Position numbers and translations under genes: made by a program. Below, piece by piece: positions 1 to 12,247 of a stretch of 64,000 nucleotides of DNA. Source of the DNA: Rugalucina vietnamica (Eukaryota; Mollusca; Bivalvia; Lucinida; Lucinidae). How positions within the stretch are numbered: the first letter of the stretch is position 1; every line of letters begins with the position of its first letter. Where the stretch lies: the NCBI GenBank assembly GCA_964017185.1, contig OZ024874.1:33518721-33582720 (forward strand). Reading direction: 5' to 3'. Below the pieces are notes generated by a model that was given only the letters and a program-made list of their open reading frames with translations, made no database searches and had not been told where the DNA came from.

Positions 1-1342
1 TTCACTTTTTCCCATGTAAAAGCCTATGTTTCCAAATTTGACCTTGCCGTAAATTAGGTCAAGGTCATCCAAGGGTCATCATTTTATCAAACTATGATGG
101 GCTGAAGTCCCCGATGCTACATACCAAGTTTCGTGGAAATCGGCCAACCGGTTCTGGAGAAGATTTTTGAGTGGTTTTTACCATATATGGGCGTGGCAGC
201 CATCTTGGTCATGTGACCTGGATTTTGCGATTAAACTTTTGTCTCCCCTACCCATGGATGCTCCACATAAAATTTCACTTTGATTGGCCCAGCAGTTTCA
301 GAGAAGAAGATCTTTGAAAAGTGTGTATGGACGACAGACTGGCCAAGGTCAAGAGATGACCTTGACCTACATTAATCACATACCTTCATCTACTCCATTA
401 GTTGTTTGCATCTACCACTTTTCAGGCATCAGGCTGCAATAGTTTTAAAAAAATCCATAGTTTTCACTTTTTCCCATGTTAAAGCCTATGTTTCCAAAAT
501 TGACCTTGCCGTAAATTAGGTCAAGGTCATCCTAGGGTCATCATTTTATCAAACTATGATGGGCTGGAGTCCCAAATGCTACATACCAAGTTTCATGAAA
601 ATCGGCCTGCCGGTAAGGAGAAGAAAATTTTTGAGTGGTTTTTACCATATATGGGCGTGGCAGCCATCTTGGTCATGTGACCTGGATTTTGCAATCAAAC
701 TTTCGTCTCCCCTACCCATGGATGCTCCACATAAAATTTCACTTCGATTGGCCCAGCAGTTTCAGAGAAGAAGATCTTTGAAAAGTGCGAATGGATGACA
801 GACTGGCCAAGGTCAAGAGATGACCTTGACCTAAATTAATCACATACCTTCATCTACTCCATTAGTTGTTTGCATCTACCACTTTTCAGGCCTCAGGCTG
901 CAATAGTTTTCAAAAAATCCATAGTTTTCACTTTTTCCCATGTAAAAGCCTATGTTTCCAAATTTGACCTTGCCGTAAAATAGGTCAAGGTCATCCAAGG
1001 GTCATCATTTTATCAAACTATGATGGGCTGAAGTCCCTGATGCTACATACCAAGTTTCGTTGAAATCGGCCCACCGGTTCTGGAGAAGAAGATTTTTGAA
1101 GGGTTTTTACTATATATGGGCGTGGCGGCCATCTTGGTCATGTGACCTGGATTTCGCGATCAAACTTGAAATGCCACTACCCAAGGAGGCTCCACATAAA
1201 ATTTCAACTAGATCGGCCAAGCGGTTTCAGAGAAGAAGATCTTTGAAATTGTGGACGACAACGACGGACGGACGACGGACGGACGCCGGATCATGGCCAT
1301 CCTATAAGCTCACCTTGTGAGCCTTCGGCTCAGGTGAGCTAA
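1..1342 (+). mobile_element. Family A copy A1 (5' end outside window)
   Basis: Helentron-like non-autonomous element. The core has nearly three ~463-bp tandem units (the CCCATGTAAAAGCC phrase recurs near positions 11, 473 and 937), each with TGACCTTGACCT, GGTCAAGGTCAT and a TCATGTGACC box. A GACG-rich microsatellite (about 1,253-1,290) precedes the terminal hairpin: AGCTCACCT, inner GAGCC-TTC-GGCTC, AGGTGAGCT, then AA. Open frames here are translations of the repeat and not genes. Confidence 0.85.
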
Positions 1343-2255
1343 AAAGGCTAGAATATTGAAATTCCGTATTTATGAAGAATAGAATTTGACTGTCTGAATA
1401 GCGAAAACAAAGACATTCATTAACATTTGCATCAGCTTGTGTCAGTGTGACAGCTTTTAAATGTCTCACTGTATATACCAATTTCTTGGATTAAACTATA
1501 TACTATATCATGCACTCCTAGCTCAACTATGTAATTATAAGAAATCAAAACCATAGATATGATTGGTGGGGTGCTTTGGTTCCAGATGCTCACCATTTGT
1601 ATACATACACTCCAATGCTTAACTGACTAGTCTAATGCGTAACCAAATAAAATTAGACAGCCCTTCTTTAAAAAATGTAATAAAAATCTAAAATTGGTTT
1701 GTTTGTGATATTTGCAGTGAAAATGTTTGATTTATATCAAACTACAAATATTCTATTCAATATGATTCATGTGCATGATATTTCTAATAATGATAAAACA
1801 AACACTTAACAACATTCTGTATACATCATTTTGCTTCTTCCTGGTTTGCTTTCATTTAACACGCTGGACTGAATAAATATAATATCATAAAACTGACAGA
1901 GGGTTTCAAATATATCTTCAAATATATCCTTTTACATTTTAATGATTAAATGCCTAACCATTTTTTCTTCCTTTAAAAAGCGGTAATGATGGACACTGAG
2001 AAAACAGAATACTGTCACAGACATCAGCTGCAGTTTATTTCACATTTATATGTAAAATTTGTCGTTGAACATTCACTAAAATTTGATATTTACCAGCAAA
2101 ATGTCCAATTTTTAGTTCTATTTTGCCGACCTTGACCATGTTGATACACCTGTGTCGACAAAGGGAATATATAACACAAAAACCATAAAATTATCTTGCG
2201 AGCAACTTTGGTGCTGACTAATATAGTTAATAAGTGATAAAATAGAATTCTTAGA
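1343..2255. other. Unannotated AT-rich sequence, probably intronic
   Basis: About 0.9 kb between A1 and A2. I saw no convincing exon, terminal repeat or RNA gene. It shares no obvious phrase with the repeat families, so it is the best candidate in this part for original host intron. Confidence 0.5.
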
Positions 2256-4411
2256 CCAGAGGACCATTGGTCCTGAGAACGCTCACCTGAAGCCTGATCC
2301 TGGAGTATTAAGTCATCATGAAATGACCTTGACCTTGAATACTCACACACCTTTATTGAATTCATAAGTTGTCTGCATCTGCAAAGTTTCAGGTCTCGGG
2401 CTGCAATAGTTTCCAAACCCAGTGATTTATGAGAAAACCATAATTTTAATTTTGATATTTAAATGACTTTGGGTCAAGGTCAAGAAATGACCTTGGCCTT
2501 CATTAATTACTTACCTTAATTGACTCCATTGGTTGTCTGCATCTAGCAACTTCCAGGTCTCAGACTGCAACAGTTTCCAAAATATCCATTGTTTTCGCCT
2601 TTTCCCATGTAAAAGCCTATGTTTCCAAAATTGACCTTGCCGTAAAATAGGTCAATGTCATCCTATGGTCATCATTTGATCAAACTATGATGGGCTGTAG
2701 TCCCAAATGCTACATACCAAGTTTCGCGAAAATTGGCCTGCCGGTTCTGGAGAAGAAAACTTTTGAGTGGTTTTTACCATATATGGGCGTGGCGGCCATC
2801 TTGGTAATGTGACCTGGATTTCGGGATCAAACTTTCGTCTCCCCTACCCATGGATGCTCCACATAAAATTTCACTTTGATTGGCCCAGCAGTTTCAGAGA
2901 AGAAGATCTTTGAACAGTGTGTATAAACGACAGACTGGCCGAGGTCAAGAGATGACCTTGACCTAAATTAATGACATACCTTCATCTACTCCATTAGTTG
3001 TTTGCATCTGCCACTTTTCAAGCATCAGGCTGCAATAGTTTTCAAAAAATCCATAGTTTTCACTTTTTCCCATGTAAAAGCCTATGTTCCCAAAATTGAC
3101 CTTGCCGTAAAATATGTCAAGGTCATCCTAGGGTCATCATTTTATCAAACTATGATGGGCTGGAGTCCCAAATGCTACATACTAAGTTTCATGAAAATCG
3201 GCCTGCCGGTTCTGGAGAAGAAGATTTTTGAGTGGCTTTTACCATATATGGGCGTGGCAGCCATCTTGGTCATGTGACCTGGATTTCGCAATCAAACTTT
3301 TGTCTCCCCTACCCATGGATGCTCCACATAAAATTTCACTTTGATTGGCCCTGCAGTTTCAGAGAAGAAGATCTTTGAAAAGTGTGTATGGACGACAGAC
3401 TGGCCAAGGTCAAGAGATGACCTTGACCTACATTAATCACATACCTTCATCTACTCTGTTAGTTGTTTGCATCTACCACTTTTCAGCATTCAGGCTGCAA
3501 TTGTTTTCAAAAAATCCATAGTTTTCACTTTTTCCCATGTAAAAGCCTATGTTTCCAAAATTGACCTTGCCGTAAATTAGGTCAAGGTCATCCTAGGGTC
3601 ATCATTTTATCAAACTATGATGGGCTAAAGTCCCAAATGCTACATACCAAGTTTCATGAAAATCGGCCTGCCGGTTCTGGAGAAGAAGATTTTTGAGTGG
3701 TTTTTACCATATATGGGTGTGGCAGCCATCTTGGTCATGTGACCTGGATTTCGCGATCAAACTTTCATCTCCCCTACCCATGGATGCTCCACATAAAATT
3801 TCACTTTGATTGGCCCAGCAGTTTCAGAGAAGAAGATCTTTGAAAAGTGTGAATGGACGACAGACTGGCCAAGGTCAAGAGATGACCTTGACCTAAATTA
3901 ATCACATACCTTCATCTACTCCATTAGTTGTTTGCATCTACCACTTTTCAGGCCTCAGGCTGCAATAGTTTTCAAAAAATCCATAGTTTTCACTTTTTAC
4001 CATGTAAAAGCCTATGTTTCCAAATTTGACCTTGCCATAAAATAGGTCAATGTCATCCAAGGGTCATCATTTTATCAAAATATGATGGGCTGAAGTCCCC
4101 GATGCTACATACCAAGTTTCGTGGAAATCGGCCCACCGGTTCTGGAGAAGAAGATTTTTGAAGGGTTTTTACCATATATGGGCGTGGCGGCCATCTTGGT
4201 CATGTGACCTGGATTTCGCGATCAAACTTGAAATGCCACTACCCAAGGAGGCTCCACATAAAATTTCAACTAGATTGGCCAAGTGGTTTCAGAGAAGAAG
4301 ATCTTTGAAATTGTGGACGACGACGACGACGGACGGACGGACGACGGACGGACGCCGGATCATGGCCATCCTATAAGCTCACCTTGTAAGCCTTCGGCTC
4401 AGGTGAGCTAA
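2256..4411 (+). mobile_element. Family A copy A2 (complete, 463-bp units)
   Basis: Starts CCAGAGGACCATTGGTCCTG (5' hairpin AGGACC/GGTCCT), then GCTCACCTGA, the arm that pairs with the 3' CTCAGGTGAGC. The core has tandem ~463-bp units of the same subfamily as A1 and A9, a GACG microsatellite at about 4,318-4,350, and the terminal hairpin ending AGGTGAGCTAA. Both termini are present, so the copy looks complete at 2,156 bp. It encodes no protein. Confidence 0.9.
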
Positions 4412-4414
4412 AAA

Positions 4415-4555
4415 CTGATATATTCATGTACAAGAATATAATCATCAATCGATCCGAGTTGTGTATGTTTTGTTTACCTTTTTTTGGTCCTGTATTGCGA
4501 AACCGGAAGGGCGTGAATCGGATTTCTTTTCTTAACGGGTGGTTACGCATTTAAA
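4415..4555 (+). repeat. Solitary remnant of the terminal repeat of the 9.6-kb TIR element
   Basis: Matches the right terminal region at 54,040-54,143 (shared phrases TGTTTTGTTTACCTTTT, CGAAACCGGAAGG, GTGAATCGGATTTCTTTTC) and, inverted, the left one at 44,586-44,700. It stops about 15 bases short of the real terminus, where a family A fragment begins. It is a broken single end. Confidence 0.7.
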
Positions 4556-4912
4556 GGTTTGTTAGTCGTGATATGTGACCTATGTTGACCTTGCCGTAAA
4601 ATCTGTCTGCATATGTGACCTATGTTGACCTTGCCATAAAATCTGTCAAAGTCATCACAGGACCATGATTTATACATACATTGTAGTACTCTAGTCTTAA
4701 TAGCTACATACAATATCAATTTTTGTTGCAATAGGTTCAGCAGTTCCTGCGAAGAACATTTTTGAAGGGTTTTACCATATATGGGCATGGTGGCCATCTT
4801 GGTCATGTTACCTGATTAATTTATGATCACATTGGTTGCCCCTTTATGCAGATGCTCCTATAAAATTTGACGTTGATTGGCCAAGCGGTTTTAGAGAAGA
4901 AGATCTTTGATT
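4556..4912 (+). mobile_element. Family A core fragment without ends
   Basis: A single decayed unit with GACCTATGTTGACCTTGCC (partly duplicated), TTACCATATATGGGCATGG, GGCCATCTTGGTCATGT and the closing TTTAGAGAAGAAGATCTTTGA. Neither the 5' hairpin nor the GAGCTAA end is present. It runs directly into LINE-derived coding sequence. Confidence 0.75.
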
Positions 4913-5271
4913 ACAAGCCAAAGGTCTCTTTGAAAAGCCCAACATATATGTTTATACCTTTCATAGAAGAAAAAAAGGTTATTTCACAGCTTAGATTAGG
5001 ATATACTCTAAATGACTATAGACATAAGATAGGTCTGGAAAAATCTCCGAACTGCACATGCGGTGGGATCGAGACTGTAGTCCATTTTATTTGTGACTGT
5101 GAAGAGGAGGAAAGACAGAAATTACTAATTTAGATGTTCTATCTTACTGGAGCACAAGTTATTAGTGCAGAAATCTTCCTCAGCTTGAAGGAAGAAATAT
5201 TCAAAGAGCACAGAGAATCACGGTTAATGTTGCTTAGTGAGTACATCACAAGCACAAAGAGGTTTCTAAAA
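4913..5271 (+). pseudogene. LINE ORF2 C-terminal fragment
   Basis: The plus-strand translation includes SQLRLGYTLNDYRHKIGL followed by CTCGGIETVVHFICDC, the Cys/His motif typical of the C-terminus of non-LTR retrotransposon ORF2 proteins. One in-frame stop at 5,131-5,133 separates this from a continuing frame that ends TSTKRFLK-stop near 5,272. The RT domain is absent. It is joined upstream to a family A core fragment, and D1 starts at its end, so it is either a 5'-truncated insertion or captured sequence. The clade cannot be fixed from this tail. Confidence 0.7.
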
Positions 5272-6799
5272 TAAGAGCTGTCGCAGGACAGCGTAGCTCG
5301 CCTGACTTGTGCTTTGCCACTAAACTTATCAAAATCTATGGCCCATGACCTGGACCTCAAGGTCGCTCAGGTGGGTTGTGATGGTACAGCATAAAATTTC
5401 AGACCAATATCCACAAACATGCAAAGTTTCAACTTGATCCATCAACATAGAGATATATAGACTTCAAAAATCTTTAACCCAAAACTTTAACCAAAAATTT
5501 CTAAGGCCATGACCTTGACCTGAAGTTCATCCAGGGTGGGTCATAATGGTACAGCATAAAACGTCAATATCTACTAACATGCAAAGTATCAACTTGATCC
5601 ATGTACATGTTCAAGAGATATAGACTTCTAAAAACTTTAACCGAAGACTTTAACAAAAACATTCTAAGTCTGTGACCTTGACCTTAAGGCCACCCACGGT
5701 GGGTCATGATGGTACTGCATAAAACTTCAGACCAATATCTACCAACATGCAAAGTATCAACTTGATCCATCAACATGTTCAAGAGATATAGACTTCTAAA
5801 AACTTTAATGAAAAAGTCACTAGAGCAGGAAATATAGGTCAAGGTCAATAGATCAATGTGGGTGCAAAGTCAGGACATCGAGGAGAAGTCATATGCAAGG
5901 TTTGATGGTTGTAGGCTTTATAGTTGATGAGATATTAAGGGTTGGCTTCAAAAATGACAAAGTCACTAGAGCACGAAATATAGGTCAAGGTCACTAGGTG
6001 AATGTGGGGGCCGAGTCGGGACATCGAGGAGAAGTCATATGCAAGGTTTGATGGTTCTAGGCTTTACAGTTGATGAGATATTAAGAGTTGGCTTCAAAAA
6101 TGACAAAGTCACTAGAGCACGAAATATAAGTCAAGGTCACTAGATCAATGTGGGTGTAAAGTCGGGACATCGAGGAGAAGCCATATGCAAGGTTTGATGG
6201 TTCTAGGCTTTACAGTTGATGAGAAATTAAGAGTTGGCTTCAAAAATGACAAAGACACTAGAGCACGAAACATAGGTCAAGGTCACTAGATCAATGTAAG
6301 TGCCGAGTCGGGACATCAAGGAGAAGCCATATGCAAGGTTTGATGGTTGTAGGCTTTATAGTTGATGAGATATTAAGGGTTGGCTTCAAAAATGACAAAG
6401 TCACTGGAGCATGAAATATAGGTCAAGGTCAGTAGGTCAATGTGGGTGCCGAGTCGGGACATCGAGGAGAAGCATTATGTAAGGTTTGACAGTTCTAGGC
6501 TTTACAGTTGATGAGAAACTAACACAGCATCTGAGCATTGTACAAAGGTGTTCTAGATATTGACCTTTAGCCCCGCCCCCAGGCACGACCCCACGAGTCC
6601 CTTCACACTAAATCACAGAGGACTCTCATATGCAGCAATGTTCCAAATATGAATGATTTCTGATCAGTGACTATCAAGATATAACAATTTTAAAAACTTT
6701 CACCGAAAGTGTGACGCGGATGCGGACGCGGACGTACACATAAACGCGGATGACCGAGTTGACAACAATAGCTCTGTGCACTTCGTGCAGGCAAGCTAA
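5272..6799 (+). mobile_element. Family D copy D1 (variant arms, complete)
   Basis: Starts TAAGAGCTGTCGCAGGACAGC (5' hairpin GCTGTC/GACAGC), then arm AGCTCGCCTGAC. It ends with the nested hairpin AGCTC-TG-TGCAC-TTC-GTGCA-GGCAAGCT, then AA; arm AGCTcGCCTG pairs with CAGGCaAGCT. There are two cores: ~175-bp units with TGACCTTGACCT and GGGTCATGATGG (5,340-5,815), then ~145-bp units with ATAGGTCAAGGTCA and GACATCGAGGAGAAG (5,815-6,530). A GCGGACGCGGACG microsatellite lies before the 3' hairpin. Confidence 0.85.
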
Positions 6800-7371
6800 A
6801 AATAGTGCTTCTCACATATTTCTCATTAAGTCCAATTCGCATGCGCCAAAAATATACTTTGGTGCGCAAATTTTACTCAGGGTAAGCAAATGGTGCATGC
6901 GCATGCAAATACACACCGGAGTATATTTACATATGGGTAAATTTACTCCTGGGTCTGACCAGATGCAAATTTTATTTTTACAAATACACACGTGTAAATT
7001 TACTATTTTGTGCCATGCGAACGCAAAGTAAATTTACCCATGAGTATTTTCATTTCAAGTCAGAAAACAAATATTCACATTTTTGTTTATAACTGATTAC
7101 ATGACAGTTGCTGAAACTGTGGACAGTGTTGCTAAATAAGAGTTTATTGTCATTCATCACATTTTAGATCATATGGAGTGCAAACAGCCACACTATTTCT
7201 TCATCATTCTTGGTGAGGATTCTTGGGGCATTTTAACAGTAATTCCTTGTGAAAGGATGATAAAAGGGAACTGTATAATTGCTACATTACATGATTCTCC
7301 TCTGCTACTAGAATCTACAAGAAAACCTTGAAGCAGCCCCTTCTTTGTTTGCAAATACAAACAAGAGGACC

Positions 7372-10097
7372 AATGGTCCTGTAAACGCTCACCTGAGATC
7401 TGCTGTATATACGAATGATATAGAAAATAGTTCCAGTATAGGGGCAAATGAAGCCCTTGGGCCATTTTTTTTTTCAGAATAATCAATATACTGTCCATAC
7501 AAGTTTTTCCCTTCAAATGACATTTTAACAGTTTACCCATTCAAATACATAGGCAACCCATGTTGACCTTGCCTTAAAATAGGTCAAGGTTATCACAGGG
7601 TCATGATTTATACATACATTGTAGTACTTGAGTCATCGATGCTTCATGCCAAGTTTCTTCGAAATCGGTCCATCGGTTCCGGAGAAGAAAATTTTTGAAG
7701 GGTTTATACCATATATGGGCATAGCGGCCATCTTTGTCATGTGACCTCGATTATTTCTATACACATTGATTCCCCCATTCTATAGATGCTTCATCTGAAA
7801 TTTGGCTTTGATTGGCCAAGCGGTTTCAGAGGAAAGGATGTTTGAATATTATGGTAATAAACATGTATAATGCCCCGGGGCTGGGGCAAATGAGTCCCTG
7901 GGGTCCAATTTTTTTCAGAATCATTAATATTCAGTCCAACTGCCCATTTCCTGCAAGACTTTCACTTAAAATGACATTTTAAAAGTTTTCCCCATTCAAA
8001 TGCATTGGCGACCTATGTTGACCTTGCCGTAAAATATGTCAAGGTCATCCAAAGGTCATAATTTATCAACACATTGTAGTACTCTAGTCCCTGATGCTTC
8101 ATGCCAAGTTTCGTTGAAATCAGTCAAGTGGTTCCGGAGAAGAATAATTTTGAAGGGTTTTTACCATATAAGGGCATGGTGGCCATCTTGGTCATGTGAC
8201 CTGGATTATTAAGAAACAAATTGGTTCCCCCTTCCTATAGATGCTTCATATAAAATTTGGCTTTGATTGGCCAAGTGGTTTCAGAGAAGAAGATCTTTGA
8301 ACATTTTTGTAATATACATGTATATTGCCCCAGGGTGGGGGCAGACCAACCCCTAGGGTCCAAATTTTTTTCAGAATTACCTACCTTCAGTCCATTTGCC
8401 CTTTTCCTGCAAGATTTGCCTTTCAAATGACATTTTAACAATTTTTCCCATTCAAATGCATGGACGACCTATGTTGACCTTGCTGTAAAATAGGTCAAGG
8501 TCATCCAAAGGTCATAATTTATAAACACATTGTAGTACTCTTGTCCCTGATGCTTCATGCCAAGTTTTGTTGAAATCGGTCCAGTGGTTCCTGAGAAGAA
8601 GAATTTCGAAGGGTTTTTACCATATAAGGGCATGGTGGCCATCTTGGTCATGTAATATACATGTATATTGCCCCAGGGTGGGGGCAGACCAACCCCTAGG
8701 GTCCAAATTTTTTTCAGAATTACCTACCTTCAGTCCATTTGCCTATTTCCTGCAAGATTTGCCTTTCAAATGACATTTTAACAATTTTCCCCATTCAAAT
8801 GCATGGGCGACCTATGTTGACCTTGCCGTAAAATAGGTCAAGGTCAACCAAAGGTCATAATTTATATACACATTGTAGTACTCTAGTCCCCGATGCTTCA
8901 TGCCAAGTTTCGTTGAAATCGGTCCAGTGGTTCTGGAGAAGAAGAATTTTGAAGGGTTTTTACCATATATGGACATGGCGGCCATCTTGGTCATGTGACC
9001 TGGATTATTTATAAACACATTGATTCCCCCTTCCTATAGATGCTTCATATAAAATTCGGCTTTGATTGGCCAAGTGGTTTCAGAGAAGAAGATCTTTGAA
9101 TATTTTTTAATATACATGTATATTGCCCCAGGGTGGGGGCAGACCCACCCCTAGGGTCCAATTTTTTTTCAGAATTACCTACCTTCAGTCCATTTGCCCA
9201 TTTCCTGCAAGATTTGCCTTTCAAATGACATTTTAACAATTTTTCCCATTCAAATGCATGGGCGACCCATGTTGACCTTGCCATAAAATAGGTCAAGGTC
9301 ATCCAAAGGTCATAATTTATAAACACATTGTAGTACTCTAGTCCCCGATGCTTCATGCCAAGTTTCGTTGAAATCGGTCCAGTGGTTCCGGTGAAGAAGA
9401 ATTTTGAAGGGTTTTTACCATATATGGGCATGGCGGCCATCTTGGTCATGTGACCTGCATTATTTATAAATACATTGATTCCCCCTACCTATAGATGCTT
9501 CATATAAAATTTGGCTTTGATTGACCAAGTTGTTTCAGAGAAGAAGATCTTTGAATATTTTTGTAATATACATGTATATTGCCCCGGGTTGGGGGCAGAC
9601 CAACCCTGGGGTCCAAATTGTTTTCAGAATTACCTACCTTCAGTCCATTTGCCCATTTCCTGCAAGATTTGCCTTTCAAATGACATTTTAACAATTTTCC
9701 CCATTCAAATGCATGGGCGACCTATGTTGACCTTGCCGTAAAATAGGTCAAGGTCATCCAAAGGTCATAATTTATAAACACATTGTAGAACTCTAGTCCC
9801 CGATGCTTCATGCCAAGTTTCGTTGAAATCACCGGTTCCAGAGGAGAAGATTTTTGAAGGGTATTTACCATATATGGGCATGGCGGCCATCTTGGTCATG
9901 TGACCTGGATTATTTATAAAAACATTGGTTCCCCCTTCCCATAGATGCTTCATATAAAATTTGGCTTTAATTGGCCAAGCGGTTTCAGAGAAGAAGATCT
10001 TTGAAAATGGTGGACGACGACGACGGACGACGACGGACACCGGATCATGGCCATCCTATAAGCTCACCTTGTGAGCCTAACGGCTCAGGTGAGCTAA
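7372..10097 (+). mobile_element. Family A copy A3 (complete, ~455-bp units)
   Basis: Starts CAAGAGGACCAATGGTCCTG and ends with the AGCTCACCT…AGGTGAGCTAA hairpin (inner loop variant GAGCCTAACGGCTC). About six tandem units of ~455 bp (one ~340 bp by internal deletion) each carry GCCCCAGGGTGGGGGC, GGTCAAGGTCAT, GCGGCCATCTTGGTCATGTG and TTTCAGAGAAGAAGATCTT. A GACGACGGACG microsatellite precedes the end. Long minus-strand frames here are repeat translations. Confidence 0.9.
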
Positions 10098-10161
10098 AAA
10101 TTTAAATGAACAGGTTTTAATCCAGAAATGATAAATTTACATACAAAAATACTCCTGGTGA

Positions 10162-11637
10162 CAAGAGGACCAATGGTCCTGTAAACGCTCACCTGAGACC
10201 TGAGATATATACCAATAAACTTGTTTGACTAGAATGGTAATATACATGTATATATCCCCAGGGCAGGGTCAGAGCAACCTCTGGAGTCAATTTCTTTTTT
10301 AAATCATAAAGATTCAGTCCATTTGCCAATTTACTGCAAGTTTTGCCCTTCAAATGACATTGTAACAATTTTCCCCATTAAAATGTGTGGACAACCTAAG
10401 TTGACCATGCCGTAAAAAAGGTCAAGGTCATCCCAAAGTCATGATTTATATAAACTTTGTAGAGCTTCATTGCCTGATGCTTCATGCCAAGTTTCAAAAT
10501 CATAGGCCTTCTGGTTCTGGAGAAGAAGATTTTTAAAGATTTTTGCTATTTATACCCATATGGCGACCATCTTAGTCATGTGACCTTGACCTTTTATACA
10601 AACATTCATTCACTCTTTCTCAGAATGCTCCACATAAAGTTTGGCTTTGATTGGCCAAGCAGTTTCAGAAAAGATGTTTTAATATTATGGTCATACACAT
10701 GTATATAGCCCCGGGACAGGGGCAGACAACCCTCTGGGCCCAAAATATTTTCATAAACATGAATATTCTGTCCATTTGCTCATTCCTAGCAAGTTTTTTG
10801 CCATTAAATGACATTTTCCTTTTTTTTCCCATTCAAATGCATGGGCGGCCTAAGTTGCCCTTGCTGTAAAAAAGGTCAAGGTCATCCCAAGGTCATGATT
10901 TATACAAACTTTGTAGAGCTCCATTGCCTGATGCTTCATGCCAAGTTTCAAAATCATAGGCCTTCTGGTTTTGGAGAAGAAGATTTTTAAAGGTTTTTGC
11001 TATTTATAGCCATGGTGGCCATCTTGGTCATGTGACCTTGACCATTTATACAAACTTTCATTCACTCTTCCTTAGAATGCTCCACATAAAGTTTGGTTTT
11101 GATTGGCCAAGCGGCATACACATGTATATAGCCCTGGGACAGCGGCAGACAACCCTCTGGGCCCAAAATATTTTCATAAACATGAATATTCTGTCCATTT
11201 GCTCATTCCTAGCAAGTTTTTGCCATTAAATGACATTTTCCTATTTTTTCCCATTCAAATGCATGGGCGGCCTAAGTTGACCTTGCCGTAAAAAAGGTCA
11301 AGGTCATCCCAGGGTCATGATTTATACTAACTATGTAGAGCTCCATTGCTTGATGCTTCATACTAAGTTTCAAAATCATAGGCTTTCTGGTTCTGGAGAA
11401 GATTTTTAAAGGTTTTTGCTATTTATAGCCATGGTGGCCATCTTGGTCATGTGACCTGGACCATTTATACAAACTTTTGTTCCCCCTTCCTAAGGATGCT
11501 CCATATGAAGTTTGGCTTTGATTGGCCTAGCGGTTTCAGAGGAGAAGATCTTTGAAATTGTGGACGGACGGACGACGGACGCCGGAGCATGGGTATACTA
11601 TAAGCTCACCTGTGAGCCTTCGGCTCAGGTGAGCTAA
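10162..11637 (+). mobile_element. Family A copy A4 (complete)
   Basis: Starts CAAGAGGACCAATGGTCC and ends TCAGGTGAGCTAA. The core variant has AGAGCTCCATTGCCTGATGC and TTTGCTATTTATAGCCATGG in place of the A3 phrases. A GGACGGACGGACGACGG microsatellite lies at about 11,563-11,583. It is separated from A3 by only 64 bp of the host TIR element. Confidence 0.9.
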
Positions 11638-11752
11638 TAAAACCCATGTGAACGCAATTTAAATTTACTCACAGGTTGATTTGCACACCGGAGTTCATAT
11701 ACACACCAGAGTATATTTACACCAGTATATTTTTTGCGCATGCGAATTGGAC

Positions 11753-12247
11753 TTTAGAATAGTCTAAAGGTTATTCACATATTTTTATATAAGCATGCTA
11801 TAAGCATTGATCTGTGATAAAGAGCAAATATTGTGATATTCATCTCCTTGTGATGTTTGTTGTTTTTTGCATTCTAACTTTAAATCAATTGTGATAAAGA
11901 CTACTTCCTACCTTGGGACTGGATATCTTAGGGTACATTTTAAGTCTGAGTCGAAACCAGTGTTCAGTGCATTCAGGCGCATTCGGAATTGAACTCTGCA
12001 TAGTGACCTGCAAATGGGTGTCTTAGTAGGCTGATACAGTTTGACAATTTCAGATAAAAGGGGCTCTGGTTAAATAACATTTGAAGAGTGGCATTGATTG
12101 GAAAATAGACTTTACTTCTATCTCAACAAGACATTAGCGCACCACCTACACAGGATTACTTGTGTGACAGTTATACTAAGAGAAAATACAGACTCACTTC
12201 ACCGAGAGAACACTACGGCCAATTGGGGCTTAGCTACAACCAACCAA
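11753..12247. other. Unannotated sequence, no gene seen
   Basis: AT-rich, with a short ACCAACCAACCAAC run just before the A5 core. No exon, RNA or terminal repeat was recognised. Confidence 0.4.

Larger units (their letters stand above)
6830..11752. mobile_element. DNA-transposon-like element with inverted ends, holding A3 and A4
   Basis: The left end GTCCAATTCGCATGCGC is matched inverted by GCGCATGCGAATTGGAC at the right; homology continues inwards as AAAATATAC, with clustered GGAGTATATTTAC-like subterminal motifs. The left flank is TTAA and the right flank TTTA, so a TTAA target duplication with one change is possible (inference). Apart from A3 and A4 only about 0.7 kb is its own sequence and no transposase was seen, so it is a non-autonomous derivative. 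Related subterminal motifs recur near 58,490-58,590. Confidence 0.65.

Noticed and set aside
1-1342. Reading the A termini as ordinary cut-and-paste TIRs
   Set aside because: The inverted match is internal to a terminal hairpin, and empty sites show no target duplication.
9045-9449. 134-residue minus-strand open frame, and many similar 60-130-residue frames with GKNPSKFFF or WAWRPSWSCDLDF phrases
   Set aside because: They are translations of family A tandem units, recur in every unit and change frame with unit indels; no known domain.
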